Assembly: GCA_027858795.1 (NCBI GenBank)
Contig: JAQICF010000246.1
Location: 1 to 5,565, forward strand
Length of the DNA: 5,565 bases
Direction of reading: 5' to 3'
Source: Candidatus Delongbacteria bacterium
GTDB lineage: Bacteria > Delongbacteria > UBA4055
The position numbers and the translations under genes were made by a program. The notes beneath the pieces were generated by a model. The model saw only the letters and a list, made by a program, of their open reading frames with translations. It ran no database searches and was not told the origin of the DNA. Below, in pieces: positions 1-5,565 of this stretch (positions within the stretch are counted from its first letter, which is position 1; each line of letters opens with the position of its first letter).

Positions 1-1524
1 GGCTTAAAAGAATTTCTGAAAACCTATCGTAAAACAAATGAATTTGATTTTTCAATTTTCAAAAATATTATTATTAATAAAGCAGACAACAATGCTATTA
101 TTCAAAGCAGCCTACGTCATAAAAAACTTGATCAATTAAACTATCAAAAAATAATTGAATACTTGTTAGAAAATACTGGGAATAAAAGTATTTTATTCGT
201 AGATGATGATATATCAAATCAACAATTAAAAAAATCTAACAACCGATTATTTATTGCTAACAATTTTAAGTCTGCCTTTGACATAATAAAAAAAGAAACA
301 ATAGATTTAGCAATTTTAGATATTGAATTAGAAAGTATTGAGTATAGTGGTTTTGACCTGATTAAATCGATATTAAAAAATAAAAGTGACACTAAGATAA
401 TTATGTTTTCTGGATACGATAATTTTGAAATAACCTATAAGAGTTACCTGGCAGGTGCAAAACATTTCATTTCGAAAGAAAACTTCAATTTTGAATACTT
501 CAAATGCATTATTGATCTTGTAGATCTCGCAAACTCTCCCTATATCGTAGGTAAAAGTAAAAACACACTGAAAATGCATGAATATTTAACGTTTTATTGT
601 AAATTCCAAGAAGATGTTATGATCTATGGTGAAAACGGTACAGGTAAAGAATTGATTGCAAAATCACTTTATCATATTGGTAAGTTCAAAGGTGAAATGA
701 TCACTAAAAACTGTGCAGGCATACCTGAATCTCTTTTTGAAAGTGAAATGTATGGTTATAAAGACGGTTCGTTTACCGGAGCATTAAAAGGCGGGAAGAA
801 AAGTCCTTTTGAAGATGCTAAAAATGGTATTCTATTTCTTGATGAGATTGGAGAATTACCATTGAATCAACAGGTGAAATTACTTCGAGTTATCCAAGAA
901 CGACAAGTAACACATTTAGGTACTAGCAGTTCGACAAAATTCAACTCAAGATTAGTTTTTGCTACAAATAAAGATTTAGCGAAAGAAACCACACTCAATA
1001 ATTTTAGAATTGATCTTTACTATCGAATATCAGGAGCAGTTATAAATATACCTCCTTTGAGAGAGAGAAAGGAAGATCTTGAACTTCTAATTGCATTCTT
1101 TACAAGTAAATTCTTTAAACGAAATAAAGAATTTATGAAAATTGCACCTTCGGTTTCCTTACATGATAAAACAATTGATCAATTATATAATTACGATTTC
1201 CCCGGAAATATTAGACAACTTAAAAAACTTGTTAACCAATCGATTATGAAAATGATAATTGAGAATAAGAAAATATTAACTATTGAACTTCCAAAAGTAA
1301 ATGAAAACGAACTTAATCAAGAGAATAAATCACATATCGTAATCGAGGAGATAATTGAACTTCTGAAAACAGAGGTATTCTCTGCCAAAGGATTAAAAAA
1401 AGAATTAAAAAAAGATGTAATAAAATACTTAGTCAGCAAAAATTCTACAAATAAAGAGATCGCAAAATTATTTAACATGAACGAGCAATCAATTAGAAAT
1501 CTAAGATTTGAATTGAAAATATAG
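1..1524 (+). CDS. Sigma-54-dependent response regulator (receiver / AAA+ / HTH), 5'-partial
   Basis: NtrC-type transcriptional activator: phosphorylation of the receiver is expected to control an AAA+ ATPase that opens sigma-54 promoters. The frame is open from base 1, so the N-terminus lies outside the window. A TTG at 163 has no visible ribosome binding site, and the first ATG in frame falls inside the receiver, so I extend to the edge. Counting from that TTG as residue 1: receiver about 9-120 with acidic residues D14-D16, phosphoacceptor D53, S83 and K105. AAA+ domain about 128-365 has Walker A GENGTGKE (156-163), the sigma-54 contact loop as GSFTGA (202-207; usually GAFTGA), Walker B LFLDE (224-228), sensor I FATN (266-269), arginine-finger region FRIDLYYR (281-288) and sensor II FPGNIRQL (346-353). 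The C-terminal HTH, about 425-450, includes KEIAKLFNMNEQSIRNL. The 54 codons before the TTG match no domain I recognise. Domain assignment is firm; target genes are unknown. Confidence 0.93.
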   Translation, partial: GLKEFLKTYRKTNEFDFSIFKNIIINKADNNAIIQSSLRHKKLDQLNYQKIIEYLLENTGNKSILFVDDDISNQQLKKSNNRLFIANNFKSAFDIIKKETIDLAILDIELESIEYSGFDLIKSILKNKSDTKIIMFSGYDNFEITYKSYLAGAKHFISKENFNFEYFKCIIDLVDLANSPYIVGKSKNTLKMHEYLTFYCKFQEDVMIYGENGTGKELIAKSLYHIGKFKGEMITKNCAGIPESLFESEMYGYKDGSFTGALKGGKKSPFEDAKNGILFLDEIGELPLNQQVKLLRVIQERQVTHLGTSSSTKFNSRLVFATNKDLAKETTLNNFRIDLYYRISGAVINIPPLRERKEDLELLIAFFTSKFFKRNKEFMKIAPSVSLHDKTIDQLYNYDFPGNIRQLKKLVNQSIMKMIIENKKILTIELPKVNENELNQENKSHIVIEEIIELLKTEVFSAKGLKKELKKDVIKYLVSKNSTNKEIAKLFNMNEQSIRNLRFELKI

Positions 1525-1545
1525 ACCCTAAAATAAATTCAGGGT
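1525..1545. repeat. Palindrome directly after the regulator stop codon
   Basis: The arms ACCCT (1525-1529) and AGGGT (1541-1545) pair perfectly. The pairing then resumes for two A-T pairs after one mismatch, around an AT-rich loop. The left arm starts right after the TAG stop. The motif resembles the short dispersed palindromes (a CCCTGAA...TTCAGGG type) known from intergenic regions of several AT-rich bacterial lineages, but only one copy is present here. It lies between convergent genes and might also help end transcription, although no clear U-run follows. Confidence 0.5.
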
Positions 1546-1556
1546 GACATTTGGAA

Positions 1557-1577
1557 CAAGGTGGCTTAAGCCCCTTG
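1557..1577. repeat. Imperfect inverted repeat around GGCTTAAGCC
   Basis: A perfect 10-bp palindrome, GGCTTAAGCC (1563-1572), is flanked by CAAGG and CCTTG, which also pair, leaving one unpaired T at 1562. As RNA it would form an 8-bp stem with a TTAA loop. The minus-strand kinase stop codon TAA (1568-1566) lies in the loop and stem. No T-run follows on either strand, so it is not a standard intrinsic terminator. An operator, an RNA hairpin or a recombination-associated palindrome are all possible. Confidence 0.45.
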
Positions 1578-4500
1578 CAATAGCGAGGTAACCATGGAAA
1601 AAATCAAATTACTTATTACAGATAATAACAAACTACTTTTAAACTTAAATGTTGAGTTGTTCAGCTCTGCATTTAATGATGAAATTAAATTACCGGCAGA
1701 ACCTTTAATACTGTGAGCCTTTAATTGAAACGAAGAATAATCTTTCTCTTTTAAATCAGCTTCCATTGAAATTATCATTTTGTTAGTATCATCAACAAAA
1801 TCCTGAACAAAATCTTGTATCATCATACTTGTTTCAGTACTTGATTGATCTAAAAGACCAAGTCTTTCTAGCAAATCAAGCTCATCAATTATCATATTAT
1901 CATTGTTTAGAGTATCGTTACCACTCAATTCGGATTTAGATTCGGATTTAGATTCAGATTTAGATACATTTTGATTCTTCAACCATTTACCGATCATATT
2001 TTTAACATTGTTCTTTGTTATCGGCTTGCTCATATAATCATTCATCCCTGATTCTAAACATATCTCTTTATCGCTATTCAATGCATTTGCAGTCATAGCA
2101 ATTATAGTTGTAGGGATATGTAGTTCCCTTATAATTTTTGTAGCTTCAACACCATTGATTTCAGGCATCTGCATATCCATAAATATTAAATCATATTTCT
2201 GGATTTTCAATTTATCAATTGCCAATTTACCATTCTCAGCTATTTCAATCTCGTATCCTAAATTTTTAAAAACTAATTTCGCAATTTTTTGATTTGATTT
2301 ATTATCCTCTACAACCAAAATTCTATTTGAGTAAGTTTTCTTAAGTTCACTATTAGTTTTCTGAGTTTCTATATTACCACTTAACACTTTGGATATTACA
2401 CTTTTTAAATTTTTTGAACTAACCGGTTTTGTTAAAAATGCTTTTGCACCCAGATCTTTTGCAACCTTTTTATTTCTATCACTATCAATTGAAGTTAGCA
2501 TTATTACAGAGGGAGGATTCGACAATTTAGTATTTTTAAGTTTTTCAAGCACTTCCATTCCTGACATACCTGGCATATTTTCGTCAAGCAATACGATTTT
2601 ATATGGTTCATCTTGATCATTAGTATTTATTTCATATAATGCATTTAACCCCTCATTCGAAGTGTTAGGATCCATCAACCAATGATTTGTTAAACTTTCA
2701 AACACTCTTCTATTAGTTGAGTTATCATCAACTATCAAAGTCTTAACTCCCACTAAAGATCTAACTATTTTTTCCGATTTTTCATGTTTTTTATTACTTT
2801 TATTCAAAACTATTGTGAAAATAAATGCTGTACCAGTATATTCTTCTTCCGTAGAAATTATTTTTGTTGGGCTTTCAATTGTAATCTCACCATTCATCAT
2901 TTCAATAAGTTTTCTTGATATTGTAGTACCTAAACCTGTTCCTCCAAATTCCCGTGTTGTTGACGAATCTGCTTGAGTAAACGATTCAAATATTTTTCCG
3001 ATTTTATCTTTATGTATACCCACTCCTGTATCTGCAACAATTATTTGCAATGCAATTTTATCCCCTAAATCTTTTGACTGTTTTACTTGCAAATATATTT
3101 CACCATTATTTGTGAATTTAACAGCATTTCCTAATAAATTTGTAAGTATTTGTTTAATTGAAGTAGGACATCCCACTAACATATCTGGTATTTCAGGGTT
3201 AATTTCACACGTTAATTCAATATTCTTTTTTCTAGATGAAAGCTTAAACTGTTCTAAACTTGTTTCTACAAGATCACGAAGAGAAAAATCTAAATTTTCA
3301 AGTTCAACCTTTCCAGATTCAATTTTCGAAAAATCAAGTATATTATTGATTATAGATAGTAACATTTCACCGGAACTTTTAATAATTGTCACTAGTTCCT
3401 TTTGATCATCATCTAAAGAAGTATCATAAAGTATCTCCCCAATGCCGATTATTCCATTCATTGGAGTTCGAATTTCATGACTCATATTTGCAATAAATGA
3501 TGATTTAGCAACATTCGCTTTTTCTGCATCTTCTGCTAACTTAATCGATTCTTCCGCTGACACTCGAAGGTCACGACTAATTTTCGAATATTTTGAATCC
3601 ATTTTCCCAAGACGTTTATAGAAGAAGTAAAATATTAATGAACCAATTAATAAAATTACCACAAGTACTTTAATCCTAAGAAGAAATACATTAACTAATT
3701 CTTCCGTTATATCGTTTAATATAAGGGTTGAACCAACTTCTTTTCCACTTACATCCATTAGAGGTTTTTTTATAGCTAAATATTTTTTTTCACCTATTAT
3801 TACTAAAGTGGATATATTTTCAGTTTTTTCAATAATATCGGAAATTTGTTCTGTTAAATTGTTTGATATATTATTAAGTGAACTACTTATAATAGTTTTT
3901 TCTTCAAATTGATTCCAATCTCCATTTCTTTTGAAAACTTTTAAACCATTTTCCCAATTTTCTTTTACTAAAAATTGTTTATCTACTATGAATATTAAAT
4001 CTAAGTTTAAAGTTTGTGCAATACCGGAAGTTAAATGTTCAATTTCTTCTCCTAGTTCAATATATCCTAAAAGCTTCCCATCTACAATCCATGGTTTTAC
4101 TACTCTCAGAGTAAAAGTTCCAAGAGGTCCTAGTTCAATTCCACTAGATACTTCACCTGTTTTAAATGATTCTTCGATAGTGAAACGAGTTATTATATCT
4201 CCATATTTTTCAGGATTGTGGATTCTAATAAAGTTCACTTTATCTTTATCGTGAAAATAGAAGTGAGTAATTTTGTATTTATTTTTAATATTATCAAAAA
4301 TTGGAAGACATTCCTTTAGTAAATTTTTACGGCTTTTACTTTTCCATGCTTTTTGAATTTCTTTATTGCATTCCAAGAAATCAATAAGACCATTTATTTT
4401 CAATGTTTCATAATCTAAATTGTTTTCAAACAATCTGTATGCTTGATCAGATTCAGTAATAGCAGATGACTTAAGATCTTTATTCCAAAAAATTCCAACC

Positions 4501-4598
4501 ATAAAATAAATCACTATCATAAACAAGATTATTGAAATTATATAAAGTATGAGTAATGGTTTTTTTATACTAAATATTTCTTTTTCTTTTTTTGCCAT
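1566..4598 (-). CDS. Membrane hybrid histidine kinase: dCache_3-like sensor, DHp/CA, two receivers, HPt (aberrant C-terminus)
   Basis: Inner-membrane sensor kinase with an internal phosphorelay, 1010 codons. Membrane helices lie at about 14-37 and 308-327. The segment between them resembles the dCache_3 double sensor family, with [15 protein letters not shown] (113-127), [15 protein letters not shown] (153-167) and [12 protein letters not shown] (178-189). A charged linker (332-364) leads to the DHp domain with H374 in [12 protein letters not shown]. The CA domain has N-box N487/N491, DTGVG (523-527), FTQAD (540-544) and GGTGLG (552-557, followed by TTIS where LAIS is usual). Receiver 1 has D624/D625, D672, T702 and K724. 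Receiver 2 has E764/D765, D808, T836 and K858. A serine/lysine linker (879-893) precedes the HPt domain with H962 in [11 protein letters not shown]. HPt likeness ends near residue 970-974; the last ~36 residues are not HPt-like and are antisense to a receiver start. ATG at 4598 has AGAGG 7 bases upstream and follows the preceding gene by 4 bp, so the two are probably co-transcribed. The kinase core looks intact; phosphotransfer at the C-terminus is doubtful. Confidence 0.93.
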   Translation of the reverse strand: MAKKEKEIFSIKKPLLILYIISIILFMIVIYFMVGIFWNKDLKSSAITESDQAYRLFENNLDYETLKINGLIDFLECNKEIQKAWKSKSRKNLLKECLPIFDNIKNKYKITHFYFHDKDKVNFIRIHNPEKYGDIITRFTIEESFKTGEVSSGIELGPLGTFTLRVVKPWIVDGKLLGYIELGEEIEHLTSGIAQTLNLDLIFIVDKQFLVKENWENGLKVFKRNGDWNQFEEKTIISSSLNNISNNLTEQISDIIEKTENISTLVIIGEKKYLAIKKPLMDVSGKEVGSTLILNDITEELVNVFLLRIKVLVVILLIGSLIFYFFYKRLGKMDSKYSKISRDLRVSAEESIKLAEDAEKANVAKSSFIANMSHEIRTPMNGIIGIGEILYDTSLDDDQKELVTIIKSSGEMLLSIINNILDFSKIESGKVELENLDFSLRDLVETSLEQFKLSSRKKNIELTCEINPEIPDMLVGCPTSIKQILTNLLGNAVKFTNNGEIYLQVKQSKDLGDKIALQIIVADTGVGIHKDKIGKIFESFTQADSSTTREFGGTGLGTTISRKLIEMMNGEITIESPTKIISTEEEYTGTAFIFTIVLNKSNKKHEKSEKIVRSLVGVKTLIVDDNSTNRRVFESLTNHWLMDPNTSNEGLNALYEINTNDQDEPYKIVLLDENMPGMSGMEVLEKLKNTKLSNPPSVIMLTSIDSDRNKKVAKDLGAKAFLTKPVSSKNLKSVISKVLSGNIETQKTNSELKKTYSNRILVVEDNKSNQKIAKLVFKNLGYEIEIAENGKLAIDKLKIQKYDLIFMDMQMPEINGVEATKIIRELHIPTTIIAMTANALNSDKEICLESGMNDYMSKPITKNNVKNMIGKWLKNQNVSKSESKSESKSELSGNDTLNNDNMIIDELDLLERLGLLDQSSTETSMMIQDFVQDFVDDTNKMIISMEADLKEKDYSSFQLKAHSIKGSAGNLISSLNAELNNSTFKFKSSLLLSVISNLIFSMVTSLLQGA
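1585..1588 (+). promoter_or_regulatory. Ribosome binding site of the plus-strand receiver fragment
   Basis: GAGG sits 5 bases upstream of the ATG at 1594, a normal Shine-Dalgarno spacing. It is one reason to believe that a genuine plus-strand gene start lies here, although this stretch is also antisense to the kinase's final codons. Confidence 0.45.
1594..1716 (+). pseudogene. 5' fragment of a response-regulator gene, antisense to the kinase 3' end
   Basis: This 40-codon ORF starts [20 protein letters not shown] and ends at TGA (1714-1716). The opening fits strand 1, the acidic loop and helix 1 of a receiver domain of the NarL/LuxR type (hydrophobic LLIT strand, then D10-N11-N12 where a D-D pair is usual, then a leucine-rich helix). 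The similarity holds to about residue 31. After that the sequence is simply antisense to the conserved GSAGN codons of the kinase HPt domain. A complete receiver needs about 110-120 residues, so this is a broken gene start rather than a working protein. It has a GAGG ribosome binding site. The N11 substitution would weaken metal binding if it were ever part of a full receiver. It could instead be a chance ORF; I prefer a real remnant because codons, ribosome binding site and domain start agree. Confidence 0.5.
1929..1964. repeat. Three tandem copies of a 12-bp unit inside the kinase gene
   Basis: The unit TTCGGATTTAGA is repeated three times, with one base change in the third copy. On the coding (minus) strand it encodes SESK-like repeats in the linker between the second receiver and the HPt domain. 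The unit is a multiple of three, so copy-number change would lengthen or shorten the linker without shifting the frame. Confidence 0.85.
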
Positions 4599-4602
4599 AA
4601 TA

Positions 4603-5481
4603 TTACCTCTTAAACTTTATAGTATATTTTATCAAAACTGAAAACAACCGTTTTTCATTGATAGGTTTAGTTACATAATCATCCATACCTGAATCAATGA
4701 ATTTTTGTCTATCACCTATCAATGCTGATGCTGTAAGCGCGATTATAGGAATATTTGAATATGATTCATTAAGACTTCTTATAGTTCTTGTAGCTTCTAA
4801 TCCATCCATTACAGGCATTTGCCCATCCATAAGGATAACATCATAATCAGGATTTGCATCAATCTCATCCAAAGTTTCTCTTCCATTCTCACATATTTTA
4901 AAATCTAGCTCTTTTCTTTTCATCAGAAATGATATTAATTTTTGGTTTGCTTTGTTGTCTTCAGCTATTAATATCTTTTTTAGCTTTAATTTTTCTAGAT
5001 CATCTGTATTTATTTCATTCTCATGATTTTCTTCTTCTATAAAATCATTTACTATTGGTAAATTCAATTCAAAGAAAAACTCACTTCCAATGTTTTTCTC
5101 TGATTTTGCTTCTATTTTACCATTCATAAGCTCAACAAGGCCTTTACAAATTGTTAATCCAAGACCACTACCACCATATTTTCTTGTGGTACTTACATCG
5201 GCTTGAGAAAATCTGGCAAATATTTTTGTTAACTCATCTTGTGTCATTCCAATACCAGTATCTATTACTCTGAATTCAATATATAAATTCTTCTCGGTTT
5301 TATCTAAAATCGTAATCTTAAATTTAACGAAACCTTTCTTTGTAAATTTAAAAGCATTACCTATAAGATTTATCATTATTTGATTAAGTCTAACTTGATC
5401 TCCAATTACGTAATTGGGAAGTTTCCCAAAGTCTGATTCAGTAATAAATGGTACTGTCAAGAAAATTGTGTCTGAGATCAT
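4603..5481 (-). CDS. Histidine-kinase fragment: ATPase (CA) plus receiver, no DHp domain; probably 5'-broken
   Basis: The 292-codon product starts at an ATG just upstream of a CA domain and lacks the histidine-bearing DHp helices, any sensor and any membrane segment. Visible CA motifs are LPNYVIGD (21-28), N-box [10 protein letters not shown] (33-42), DTGIG (74-78), the F-box region IFARFSQAD (87-95) and GGSGLG (103-108). A short acidic linker (148-163) leads to a receiver with E174/D175, phosphoacceptor D219 in LMDGQMP, T250 and K272. All ATP-binding and receiver residues are present, so both domains should fold. Without a DHp it cannot autophosphorylate in the usual way; it would need a partner histidine domain or be a remnant. 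No good ribosome binding site precedes the ATG. An in-frame TGA lies only four codons upstream of it, and a different frame overlaps it as ATGA. It precedes the large kinase by 4 bp. Likely the 3' part of a hybrid kinase cut by a frameshift or recombination; an intact coupled gene is the alternative. Confidence 0.8.
   Translation of the reverse strand: MISDTIFLTVPFITESDFGKLPNYVIGDQVRLNQIMINLIGNAFKFTKKGFVKFKITILDKTEKNLYIEFRVIDTGIGMTQDELTKIFARFSQADVSTTRKYGGSGLGLTICKGLVELMNGKIEAKSEKNIGSEFFFELNLPIVNDFIEEENHENEINTDDLEKLKLKKILIAEDNKANQKLISFLMKRKELDFKICENGRETLDEIDANPDYDVILMDGQMPVMDGLEATRTIRSLNESYSNIPIIALTASALIGDRQKFIDSGMDDYVTKPINEKRLFSVLIKYTIKFKR
4606..4610 (-). promoter_or_regulatory. Shine-Dalgarno site of the large kinase, inside the upstream gene
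   Basis: AGAGG on the minus strand lies 7 bases before the ATG at 4598 and within the last two sense codons of the upstream kinase fragment, whose TAA stop is at 4605-4603. This fixes the start of the large kinase and suggests translational coupling. Confidence 0.8.
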
Positions 5482-5564
5482 TCTAACATCATATCAAGTT
5501 TCTCTCTACTGGATGAAAAAGCTGTTACAGGATACGAATAAGTTTTCTCTTCAAAACCCATTAA
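5478..5564 (-). CDS. 3' end of an unidentified minus-strand frame overlapping the kinase fragment (partial)
   Basis: Twenty-eight codons are open to the right edge and end in TGA, overlapping the next ATG as ATGA. The readable part includes GFEEKTYSYPVTAFSSSREK followed by LDMMLE. I cannot assign it. Two readings fit loosely. One is strand 2 and helix 2 of a receiver (VTAFSSSREKLD resembles the common pattern in which a strand is followed by S-R-E-A-L). The other is the boundary after a kinase DHp domain, where FEE plus an aromatic is common. In the second case the kinase gene downstream would be split by a frameshift. It could also be the end of an unrelated coupled gene, or noncoding. Confidence 0.35.
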   Translation of the reverse strand, partial: LMGFEEKTYSYPVTAFSSSREKLDMMLE

Positions 5565-5565
5565 A

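Noticed and set aside
163..165. TTG as the real start of the sigma-54 regulator
   Set aside because: No ribosome binding site lies in front of it, and the same frame is open through all upstream bases to the window edge.
373..579. Minus-strand ORF of 68 codons inside the receiver region of the regulator
   Set aside because: It is fully antisense to a well-conserved receiver domain and shows no domain likeness of its own.
1525..1577. Intrinsic terminators for the two convergent genes
   Set aside because: The stems are short or imperfect and no run of T follows on the appropriate strand, so they are listed only as palindromes.
1561..1580. Sigma-54-like promoter TGGC ... TTGC upstream of the plus-strand fragment
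   Set aside because: The gap between GG (1563-1564) and GC (1577-1578) is 12 bases, whereas sigma-54 promoters need about 10; a shifted pairing starting at TTGG (1551) is one base too short.
1929..1964. CRISPR-like repeat cluster
   Set aside because: The units are 12 bp, directly adjacent without spacers, and in frame within a protein linker.
2389..2616. Plus-strand ORF of 75 codons inside the kinase gene
   Set aside because: It is antisense to receiver 1 of the large kinase; low-complexity phenylalanine/serine-rich translation typical of a shadow frame.
3112..3405. Plus-strand ORF of 97 codons inside the kinase gene
   Set aside because: It is antisense to the DHp/ATPase region, whose motifs are all intact on the minus strand.
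3931..4254. Plus-strand ORF of 107 codons inside the kinase gene
   Set aside because: It is antisense to the sensor domain; no ribosome binding site or recognisable domain.

Overview
This AT-rich window is built almost entirely of two-component signalling genes. I see no RNA genes, CRISPR array, transposase or phage gene. The organism looks like an AT-rich Gram-negative-type bacterium. It has a sigma-54 (RpoN) activator, a membrane-bound dCache_3-type hybrid histidine kinase, and a clear Shine-Dalgarno site inside the operon. The clear Shine-Dalgarno argues mildly against typical Bacteroidota. I cannot name a phylum with confidence.

Layout. Positions 1-1524 (+) hold the 3' part of a gene for a receiver / sigma-54 AAA+ / helix-turn-helix response regulator. 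Its frame is open to the left edge, so the real start lies outside the window. A 41-bp spacer with two palindromes (1525-1545 and 1557-1577) separates it from a convergent minus-strand operon. That operon reads, in transcription order, an unidentified partial frame (5564-5478), an ATPase-plus-receiver kinase fragment without a phosphorylatable histidine domain (5481-4603), and a large hybrid kinase (4598-1566). The large kinase contains two membrane helices, a sensor region, DHp, ATPase, two receivers and an HPt domain. The last two genes are 4 bp apart, and the ribosome binding site of the second lies in the last codons of the first.

How the parts could work together. The large kinase would sense an extracytoplasmic ligand and pass phosphate from H374 through D672 or D808 to the HPt histidine H962. 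From there it would go to a separate response regulator. The convergent sigma-54 regulator is a plausible output partner by proximity only.

Main anomaly. Both ends of the minus-strand operon look broken. At the left, the HPt homology of the large kinase stops just after its histidine motif (about residue 970-974, near position 1680-1690). The remaining codons are antisense to a plus-strand ORF (1594-1716) with a good ribosome binding site, and that ORF reads like the first ~30 residues of a response regulator. At the right, the second kinase begins only just before its ATPase N-box, and a different reading frame precedes it with an ATGA overlap. Together these suggest a rearranged or chimeric signalling locus: an inversion or recombination between paralogues, or an assembly join. 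I see no evidence for a wholly new class of system.
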